From the NCBI GenBank assembly GCA_002502365.1, contig DAOJ01000087.1:1-9824 (forward strand): 9,824 nt of DNA, in the 5' to 3' direction. Positions 1 to 6,600 of this stretch are shown piece by piece. The stretch comes from Euryarchaeota archaeon UBA106. Its GTDB lineage: Archaea > Thermoplasmatota > Poseidoniia > Poseidoniales > Thalassarchaeaceae. The translations under genes were made by a program, and so were the position numbers. Every line of letters begins with the position of its first letter. Position 1 is the first letter of the stretch. The notes under the pieces are model-generated. The model was not told where the DNA came from. It saw only the letters and a program-made list of their open reading frames with translations, and did not search any database.

Positions 1-175
1 TTCTATCTGGTCTCTCAGAACACTTCGTCTCCCCGCAGGGCGGAGCGTTCTCGACCACTTCCCCCTGTATGTGCCCATACAAGGGTGCACCAAAAGCAGG
101 CGTGCGACCTACCTTTGGTATATGAACGATGCGGGTCTCTTCAATGGGGGTCAGAACGCATCATAGCGAGCCGGA
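1..175. ncRNA. Candidate structured RNA (cut by left window edge)
   Basis: No convincing coding frame lies here. By hand count 99 of the first 180 bases are G or C, against 22 of the next 60, a contrast typical of structured RNAs in AT-rich archaeal genomes. Four inverted repeats follow one another: GGTC 9-12 with GACC 53-56, enclosing AGAAC 17-21 with GTTCT 47-51 and CTCC 29-32 with GGAG 42-45; GTATG 67-71 with CATAC 76-80 (tetraloop TGCC, extended by CCCT 63-66 with A81 and GGG 83-85); ACCAAA 89-94 with TTTGGT 114-119; GATGCG 128-133 with CGCATC 157-162. I looked for SRP RNA, RNase P RNA, 5S rRNA and tRNA signatures and found no decisive match. The strand is undetermined: as a minus-strand RNA it would follow the zinc-ribbon gene, as a plus-strand RNA it would begin left of the window. 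Confidence 0.32.
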
Positions 176-183
176 ATTAGATG

Positions 184-630
184 CTATTCTGACTTGTCGA
201 CAATGTGCTCAATTCCAAATGGTAATTTTTGCTTGGAATTTATTTGCACCTTATTGGTATTTTCTGCTAAATTTGGGCTTTTTTTCATCGGAATATGGTC
301 TATGCCGAACGGAAGAGAAACTGATTTATCTGGTACTTCTAATTCATTTTGTGAACCTTCGACTGGCTCAAAATTTACAGTTAATTGTTCATCAGTTTGG
401 AATTCTTCTTTCAACGCCGAGGGGGTGTTTTTGATTTCAATTGGAGAGTTTACAATTCCAAAAGGTAATTCCCCCTCCGGTAATTCTTTTTTTCCCCCAA
501 GTCCAAATGGCAAATCAACGGGATTTGTTTTAGAAGAATTATCGTCATTTGTTGGCTTTTGAACGCTGCCGCAGAGTGAGCAAAAACTTGCATCGGAGAG
601 AACCATTTGGCAAACCGAACAAGTCAGCAT
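184..630 (-). CDS. Zinc-ribbon protein with four LPFG(I/L) motifs
   Basis: A 148-residue protein of unknown function. The N-terminus holds two CxxC knuckles, C4/C7 and C17/C20, separated by nine residues: a short zinc ribbon of the kind that heads many archaeal adaptor or regulatory proteins. The remaining 125 or so residues are rich in E, D, N, S, K and P with no hydrophobic segment, so they are probably disordered and the protein cytoplasmic. Within this tail LPFG followed by I or L occurs at residues 40, 55, 106 and 136; the last two extend to LPFGIDHIP and LPFGIEHIV. The four copies use different synonymous codons, so they are conserved as peptide rather than as recent DNA duplication. 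The ATG at 630 is the first residue before the cysteines and lacks a strong Shine-Dalgarno. It lies 52 bases after the permease stop, beyond a hairpin, and may be its own transcription unit. Existence is fairly sure; function unknown. Confidence 0.82.
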   Translation of the reverse strand: MLTCSVCQMVLSDASFCSLCGSVQKPTNDDNSSKTNPVDLPFGLGGKKELPEGELPFGIVNSPIEIKNTPSALKEEFQTDEQLTVNFEPVEGSQNELEVPDKSVSLPFGIDHIPMKKSPNLAENTNKVQINSKQKLPFGIEHIVDKSE

Positions 631-645
631 GAGTGTTCTCTGTAC

Positions 646-671
646 CGATACGGTTTGATACTATCGTATCG
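646..671 (-). other. Inverted repeat between permease and zinc-ribbon gene
   Basis: CGATACG at 646-652 and CGTATCG at 665-671 are exact reverse complements across a 12-base loop; inner G-T and T-A pairs can lengthen the stem. It lies 11 bases after the permease stop and 15 bases before the zinc-ribbon ATG. No T-run follows the stem on the minus strand, so a simple archaeal terminator is unlikely. It may be an operator, a processing hairpin or an mRNA stabiliser. Function is inference. Confidence 0.35.
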
Positions 672-682
672 AATTTTCAAAA

Positions 683-2296
683 TCATTCCAATTCGAAATC
701 AGGCGGGCTATTTGGAGTCGGACCATATATCATTGGAGTTAGAGAAACTGATGCCAGCATCATTGCAGCAATAATCGCCATGGGAATAATATCATTGGAC
801 CATTCAATTGCATACCTAACTACACAGTAAGCCGTGGCCAGAGTTACAGTCAGTATCATAATTGGGAAGCCCGTCTTGAAGAAACGATTGAAGGAAATAT
901 CGTAACCCGCTTCTTCTGCCAAACCTGCCGCAACAACATTTGCTGAAGCCCCGATTATCGTACCATTCCCACCCAGGCAGGCGCCAAGAGCTAGTGCCCA
1001 TGCTAATGGCCCTAGAGCTAAGCCTAGTTCTGGATCAGAAGCTAATTCAATCACAACCGGAACCATAGTTGCAGTGTAAGGGATATTGTCAATAAATGCG
1101 GAGGCTATTGCTGATACCCAAAGCAATAGTAGCACTGCTACCATCAGTCGATTACTCTCATCGGCCTGTGAAATTGTATCAGATATGCCATCTGCAATTG
1201 CGTTGATTAGGCCCATATATTCCAACCCATGAATCATTATGAATAACCCTGCGAAGAATATGATTGTTGTCCATTCGACGGCATCTAATTGCTCTTCAAC
1301 ATGATGTGGAGATGTGACAAGCAGCATTAGCACAGCGCCACCCAAGGCTATAGTAGCCACAGTAAATATTGGGTGGTGAAAACTGGAGTGAGCGAAGAAG
1401 GCAACGATTACCAAGGCTAGAATCGCACCAGATTTCTTCAACAATTCTATATCCTTAATACCATACCTGATTTTGAGTAGTTCTACATTGCGATGTCTTT
1501 CCCCAGAAAGACCATCCATTTCCAACTTCTTCAATAGCCAAAACGAAGGAGCCATACAGATTACTACAGCCGGACCTACATGAATAATGAAATCAATGAA
1601 GGATATTCCTTGGCTTGCTAACATTTCATTGGAGGAAAGAGCTTGTGGTGAAAGTTGAGCGCCGATAATAATGTTTGGGGGGTCGCCAATTTGGGTTGCA
1701 GCACCGCCAATATTTGAGAACATAACCTCTGCAATGATTAGCGGGATTGGTTCTAAACCTAAAACTCGGGCAATCTGAATTGTGACTGGGACTATCAGTA
1801 GTATCGTAGTGACGTTGTCCAAGAAAGCAGAGAATACCGCTGTGATTGTACAGAGAATTACCGAAAGTCGCCAAATCGAACCACCACTAAGTGAATATGC
1901 TTGTACAGCAGCCCATTCGAAAAGACCAGTTTTTCCAATAATATCCACTATGACCATCATGCCGATTAACAATCCAATCGTTTCCTCATCAATCCATGTC
2001 ACGATTGTTCCTAAATCAGGACCAGTGCCAGAACCCGTGGAATGAAGGGCAATTACTACGACCACTGCTCCGATAGCTGCAGCTAGTGCTCTGTGGACTA
2101 GTTCGAAAATAATCAAAGCATAGACGCCTAGTAAAATTGCAAAGGCCGCAGGCACTGCCCAACTAGGCATTTGTGGAGCCTCCCATACTCCACTACTGGA
2201 AGATGCTGCCATGACATTAGGGATAGAAATTGTAGCCAAAAACAGAGATAAAATCAATCTCTGAACTAGGGATGTCGCATCCAATGTCTTACTCAT
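683..2296 (-). CDS. ArsB/NhaD/P-protein family ion permease
   Basis: A polytopic membrane protein of 537 residues from the ATG, belonging to the ion transporter superfamily that includes NhaD sodium/proton antiporters, ArsB and the eukaryotic P protein. It shows the two-fold internal repeat of the family: AFLDNVTT (about 157-164) followed by GGAATQIGDPPNIIIG (about 197-212), echoed by AFIDNIPYT (about 400-408) and GGNGTIIGASANVV (about 442-455). These re-entrant loops normally bind the substrate. About eleven hydrophobic segments follow an N-terminal hydrophobic stretch that looks like a signal peptide ending at VMA before ASSSSG. The C-terminus ends in a short Pro/Asp/Glu-rich tail. The likely role is sodium/proton antiport, sensible in seawater, but anion export (arsenite, dicarboxylate) cannot be excluded. 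A TTG at 2341 overlapping the CRM stop would add 15 residues; I prefer the ATG because the signal peptide starts properly there and a TATA-like element sits about 26 bases upstream. Confidence 0.9.
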   Translation of the reverse strand: MSKTLDATSLVQRLILSLFLATISIPNVMAASSSSGVWEAPQMPSWAVPAAFAILLGVYALIIFELVHRALAAAIGAVVVVIALHSTGSGTGPDLGTIVTWIDEETIGLLIGMMVIVDIIGKTGLFEWAAVQAYSLSGGSIWRLSVILCTITAVFSAFLDNVTTILLIVPVTIQIARVLGLEPIPLIIAEVMFSNIGGAATQIGDPPNIIIGAQLSPQALSSNEMLASQGISFIDFIIHVGPAVVICMAPSFWLLKKLEMDGLSGERHRNVELLKIRYGIKDIELLKKSGAILALVIVAFFAHSSFHHPIFTVATIALGGAVLMLLVTSPHHVEEQLDAVEWTTIIFFAGLFIMIHGLEYMGLINAIADGISDTISQADESNRLMVAVLLLLWVSAIASAFIDNIPYTATMVPVVIELASDPELGLALGPLAWALALGACLGGNGTIIGASANVVAAGLAEEAGYDISFNRFFKTGFPIMILTVTLATAYCVVRYAIEWSNDIIPMAIIAAMMLASVSLTPMIYGPTPNSPPDFELE

Positions 2297-2318
2297 GTTT
2301 TCGCCCCAAGTCGAGTAG

Positions 2319-2324
2319 CATATA
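2319..2324 (-). promoter_or_regulatory. TATA-like element of the permease
   Basis: The minus strand reads CTATATGC here. Its centre lies about 26 bases before the A of the permease ATG at 2296, the usual distance from an archaeal TATA box to the transcription start. If used, it would give a leaderless mRNA starting at or next to the ATG. No clear BRE was identified. Confidence 0.35.
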
Positions 2325-2337
2325 GACAATACTAGGT

Positions 2338-2607
2338 TCAAGACTTCCAGAAGACCGCTACATTACCCCTCTGGAACACTAGAGAGGATTCTGTACGTTC
2401 TGCTATTTCTGTAAATAAGGAGATTCTTTCATTTGAGTTTTCCACAATGCCCCTATTCGCCTTAAGTTTGACTAAATTTCTAATATTCAACTGATCGTTC
2501 AACTCATCAATTATAGCTGTCGTAAATCCGTTTCTGCCAACCCTAACTGAGACGATTAAATTAGGGTCCATTGCCATTTTCTTGACGTGTTTTGGAATTG
2601 GTTTCAT
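2338..2607 (-). CDS. YhbY/CRM-domain RNA-binding protein
   Basis: A protein of about 89 residues filling one CRM (YhbY) fold, a small RNA-binding domain linked to ribosome assembly in bacteria and intron splicing in plant organelles. The diagnostic loop is VGRNGFT near residues 23-29, matching the family GxxG motif (GKxGLT), followed by a helix (AIIDELNDQLNIRNLVKLK) and a C-terminal pair of strands ending SLVFQRGNVAVFW, all in the expected order and at full family length. It follows the RNase P component 4 gene directly; that pairing is also known in other archaea, to my recollection, and suggests a role in pre-rRNA or tRNA maturation. Start choice: a TTG at 2613 overlaps the rnp4 stop as TTGA, with GGAG 4 bases before it; the ATG at 2607, two bases after that stop, is taken here. 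The two starts differ by two residues. Confidence 0.9.
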   Translation of the reverse strand: MKPIPKHVKKMAMDPNLIVSVRVGRNGFTTAIIDELNDQLNIRNLVKLKANRGIVENSNERISLFTEIAERTESSLVFQRGNVAVFWKS

Positions 2608-2609
2608 TC

Positions 2610-2924
2610 TCAAACATCTCCAATAATAGGAAACCGATAAACCCGATTACAATTTGTGCAAGTGATTTTTCGATTAGAACCGACTAGTCTAATTCGAGCA
2701 TTGTACCCAGGCCTAAGATTGGATTTACAAGTTCTACAAATCAAACTTCTATTTTCTTTACTTACTCTTACCCCGTGTCGTTTGGAGATTCTAATTAAAT
2801 CTCTAGCAGCAGAATTGGCTAATTCATTTTCAGGATGTAGCAAAAGATTAGACAAATGAGATATTGATTCTTCTGCTAGATTTTTCCTAGCAGCAAGGTT
2901 TCTGGCTCTTCTTCGACCGGCCAT
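2610..2924 (-). CDS. rnp4: Ribonuclease P protein component 4 (Rpp21/Rpr2)
   Basis: Archaeal homologue of eukaryotic Rpp21/Rpr2, a protein subunit of RNase P, which removes 5' leaders from precursor tRNAs; it works with Rpp29 on the specificity half of the RNA. The 104 residues fit the family. The N-terminus is strongly basic and helical (MAGRRRARNLAARK), followed by the signature region KRHGVRVSKENRSLICRTC and a four-cysteine zinc ribbon, C63/C66 and C89/C92, with RPGYNARIRL between the knuckles. The ATG at 2924 is well supported: GAGGTGA stands four bases upstream. The gene follows adk by nine bases and precedes the CRM gene with essentially no gap, so all three are probably cotranscribed. 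Nothing is missing from the zinc site. Confidence 0.95.
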   Translation of the reverse strand: MAGRRRARNLAARKNLAEESISHLSNLLLHPENELANSAARDLIRISKRHGVRVSKENRSLICRTCKSNLRPGYNARIRLVGSNRKITCTNCNRVYRFPIIGDV

Positions 2925-2928
2925 ATAT

Positions 2929-2935
2929 TCACCTC
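2929..2935 (-). promoter_or_regulatory. Shine-Dalgarno of rnp4 overlapping the adk stop
   Basis: The minus strand carries GAGGTGA followed by ATAT and the rnp4 ATG. The site overlaps the adk TGA stop at 2936-2934, so ribosomes finishing adk would sit on it, favouring translational coupling. It is the clearest ribosome binding site in the window; most other genes here lack one. Confidence 0.75.
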
Positions 2936-3560
2936 ATGAAAGTTGAATTACTGCTGCTTCTACTAAATCGCCGACTTTTTCTATTGAATTATTTCCATCA
3001 ACGGAGACTAGCAATCCCTTGTCAGAGTACCAGTCGGCTAATGGTGCGGTCTGAGCATGATATGCCTCCAACCTTGCTCTAACTGTCTCCTCTGTGTCAT
3101 CTGGCCTTTGGATTAATCTATCTTGAATTTCTGAAGGTGCTGGTTTGAATGAGACATGATAGATATCACCTGTTTCGGGGTCCATTCTTCTACCTACGAT
3201 TCTATCAACGATAGCATCATCAGGCACTTCAATTGAGATAACTGAGGTGACCTCTGCAATCTTTTCCAAAGATTCGGCTTGAGGAATAGTCCTGGGAAAA
3301 CCATCGAAAAGCACCCCTTTTTTGGCATCATCATGTTGTAAACGCTCTTTAATTAAACCTATAATTACCTTATCTGGAACTAATAATCCAGCATCCATAT
3401 ATTCCTTGGCTGCTAAGCCCATAGGAGATCCCGCTTTGACGGCTGCACGTAACATATCACCGGTTGATACTTGTGGTTTTCCTGTGAGTTCGACTATCTT
3501 TCCTGCTTGTGTTCCTTTTCCAGCACCAGGCGGTCCGAACAGCACTATCGACCCAGTCAT
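2934..3560 (-). CDS. adk: Adenylate kinase, bacterial/plastid-like with short LID
   Basis: Cytosolic enzyme catalysing ATP + AMP = 2 ADP. The 208 residues show all core elements: P-loop GPPGAGKGT at 9-17, AMP-binding STGDMLR at 32-38, DGFPRT at 86-91, and a LID starting GRRMDPETGDIYH at 123-135 with RPDD at 152-155 and the R161/R163 pair. The LID has no cysteines, so it binds no structural zinc. From IYH to RPDD it is about five residues shorter than in E. coli Adk and recalls the plant chloroplast type (DPxTGxIYH, later RLxxRxDDTEE), as I remember that family. This is the bacterial-type enzyme, not the trimeric archaeal AdkA, and suggests old lateral acquisition. The ATG at 3560 is unambiguous since the P-loop begins eight residues in. 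It begins 46 bases after the protease stop, so it may have its own weak promoter, and it leads the adk-rnp4-CRM cluster. Confidence 0.96.
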   Translation of the reverse strand: MTGSIVLFGPPGAGKGTQAGKIVELTGKPQVSTGDMLRAAVKAGSPMGLAAKEYMDAGLLVPDKVIIGLIKERLQHDDAKKGVLFDGFPRTIPQAESLEKIAEVTSVISIEVPDDAIVDRIVGRRMDPETGDIYHVSFKPAPSEIQDRLIQRPDDTEETVRARLEAYHAQTAPLADWYSDKGLLVSVDGNNSIEKVGDLVEAAVIQLS

Positions 3561-3606
3561 GATGCTACGACTGGACTTGTGGTCTTAAGTCAGTACTCAA
3601 GGCAAT

Positions 3607-6600
3607 TCAGGTATTTTGCTCGTACCAGAGATGACCGTAAGCCACCCACTGATCCATAGTCCAGCCTTCTGGCAGACCACCTGGAGGTAGTGGCATAGCG
3701 CCTGGTGGAACAGGGACTGGTGGAGGCAGGGTTGGTGCAGAAGAAGAAATCACGTCTGAAATTTCGTCAGCGCTGACGGATTTACTGAGCACTTCACCCG
3801 CAGAGCCTGTTTCTAAAGCCATAGCTCGCCTTTCTGTCTGAGAACCAGAGTTTAGGGCAGAACCAATCGGAATTAATTCCTCATCCGGACTCATTACTAG
3901 CAGAGATTCTTTGCGCATTCTAACTAAAGTAACTGAAATAAATGTAAGAATTAAGAGGAAAATTGCAGCCAATGTCCAACTGGGCAAACCTGTTGATTCA
4001 ATCAAGCATCCAACTCCACTACAAGTGTCCTGCCTTAATCTTGAAACTTGTAAATCGATTTCAGAATTTGTCAATGTATTTATTGAACCTTCATCCGTAG
4101 AGTTTGCCCAAACAACAAAACTTGAGAGACCAGGTGAGGCAGATTTCTTGGGGGATACTTGGATTGTTACTTCGACTGTTTCACCGACCTGGATGCTTTC
4201 GATAGTCGGCGTATTTATTTCGATGTCCCAATTTTCTAAGGAACTGGCTTCAAGGGTAAATCCTGAATTTTGGTTCCCGAGATTAGTAACTGAGATTGTA
4301 AAGGTTTCAAAGGTACTGGGGTTAATATCCCTGAGAACAGGAGATTCTGTGGACAATAATACAAAGATCGATGGGCTTATCTCAACACTAAATTCGAAGG
4401 TATGAGTTATGATTTCTAAACCGGGGGTAACCGCTTCAACAATTACGGGAACAGTGACGTCAGTCATTCCTACTGGGATATGTCCGGATACTTCCACCCC
4501 AACTATCACATTTGCTTCTCGATTCATATCCAAAGTCGCTGGAACTATAGATTGGAAACCGCCTACCCAGCCTAACGGCAGGCTTCCTATACTCCACGTA
4601 GTTGACAAAGGCACATTTCCTGAATTTTTTATCCATAATTCTCCAGTGCCGATTTGCCCTAAGGGCAGTTGGATTATCCCGTTTTCTGATGTTTCGAAAG
4701 TGGCAATTTCCTGAACTACGAAGCGAGTTCCATTGACAATTAGATCTCCATCAAATAAAGAAGTACGCAGTGTGACAGTATTCCTTGTGTTCATTTCCGC
4801 ATTTTGTGGAACCAACATTTCAATAGAAACGCTTGCTATTTCGCCTGCATTTATGGAGAATAGTAAATTTCCTGATGTTCTTTGTTCTTCATCGACTAAC
4901 TCTACCTGCCATGAAGAGAGTGAAGAACTTACTGACATTGTAAAATCCATTGGAACATTGCCTTCGTTTGTCACAATAACTCTTGTTGTCGATAAGTTGC
5001 CGTTTAGCACTGGCCTATCATCTGCAAGTGCTAAAGCACCCAAAACATTGTTTTCATCGTCAAATAAATCCACACTAAAATCAAGACTTTCGAAAACTGT
5101 CACTGTAGCCATATCAGATTTGGTAATTGTTGAGTCTTGCACGGAAGTAGTAACGCATGTGACATCTTCTGAAACTCCCGCTGCGGGTTGTCCTCCAGTC
5201 ACATCAGGGACCCTAACGTTAATTGGTAAGGGAAGAAATTGAAGCCTACTTAGAGGGTCTAAAATTAACGATGAAGAACCACTACCAGCAATGTCGATTA
5301 ACCACTGGTTTGGGCTGGTGCAAGAGACAGAATATTGCGTATCTCCGTTACCGATGTTTCTTATCGATAGGGAAAAAGTAGCAAAATTTCCTGGCTTAGC
5401 CCCAAGGTCATCACCAGTACCAGCAAGAATTGTTAGAAGCCCTTCTACTCTTTCCACTACTGAGGTGATTCTGATTTTATGAGACACAGTAGGAGAATCC
5501 CTATCGAATAAAATGAGATCATTAACATAATTACCGGGCAAAGCATACCTGGCACCACTTGGGTCATTGATATCTGCATCTACGTCCTCTAGTGTCAATG
5601 TAACAATCCTCGAGTCCCCCTCCTGGCCCATAGGTGCTAGGTCCCAAGGACCTGTTTCATTGAGTGATTTCCACCATTCATCATGAGGAGATTGTAGGAT
5701 TCCATTTTCGTCGATTTCCTGAAGAGGAGTTACAGTTAAACCAACGGAAACCGCTGAAGTGCCTTCATTTTGAAGTAAAAATTCGTAGGTTAGTAAACTA
5801 GCAGACCTAGGGTCGAGAGTTTTTGTGAGAGCATCTTCTAATTCAGAAGGAGTTGTTGGCAAAGTTCCGTCTTCGAGAAGTGGAGTTATACGGACGCCGA
5901 TTTGGGATATTTCAACCGTAAGTTGGTAAATATTATTGTTAATGCCATTATCTTCGTCATTCAATTCTTCAACAGAATTCAAAGTGTCTAAACGTAACTC
6001 CAAAACATGGTCTCCAGTTGTTTGGAAAACATGGGGGAAAGAAAGCGATTTTGTCTCCCCTCCTCCCATTGAGGGCATTTCTTGCGAAAAGAGAATCTGC
6101 CCCTCAGTTAAATCCTCAATTTCAACTACATAACCCCCAGTATTTTCAGCCGCTTGGTTCCTCCATACCGCTTCAACTAGGACTGTGTCTCCTTGTAAGG
6201 GAGCCAGTACAGAAGTGCTCAATGAACCCTCGATAACTGTTAGATCAGAGACAAAATCCTCTTCCAAAATTCCAGTTGCAACCATCGCGAAACTCTGGGT
6301 GTTACCACCAGCATGGCCTACGGATATTGTCCAAATGCCACCATTGCCTGATGGAATCTTAATCCTTTCAATATTGTTTAATCGGTCAGGAAGACCACCA
6401 GAATTTGAATAACCATTAGAAAATACATTTCCGTGATATTGAGTCCCATCTGGAGAAATAGCAATCAAGTCTAGGTCATTAACTAACTTTCTAGCACTTT
6501 GGTTTGCAATTATTGATGCTTCAGAGTCTACCCATGCCAAAGTTAAGTCGAATTCAGTTGTGTCGTCAACTGATATGGTATAAACGAAACTATGAGAGGG

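Noticed and set aside
89..119. tRNA-like or RNase P/SRP RNA fragment
   Set aside because: The 6-bp stem and nearby GTTC-containing sequences do not give a cloverleaf of correct size, and the conserved SRP helix 8 and RNase P core sequences were not found, so only an unnamed structured RNA is proposed.
150..170. Box C/D small RNA signature (ATGATG and CTGA on the minus strand)
   Set aside because: The two boxes are only about four bases apart, leaving no guide sequence; this is chance.
129..434. Plus-strand frame of about 100 codons at the left edge
   Set aside because: It crosses from the GC-rich hairpin block into the antisense of the zinc-ribbon gene, has no family features, and the minus-strand frame has clear CxxC knuckles and repeated motifs.
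3911..5242. Long plus-strand frames opposite the protease stalk
   Set aside because: Antisense shadows of a 1601-codon gene; their Ser/Thr/Pro-rich sequences follow from the opposite strand and contain no recognisable domain.
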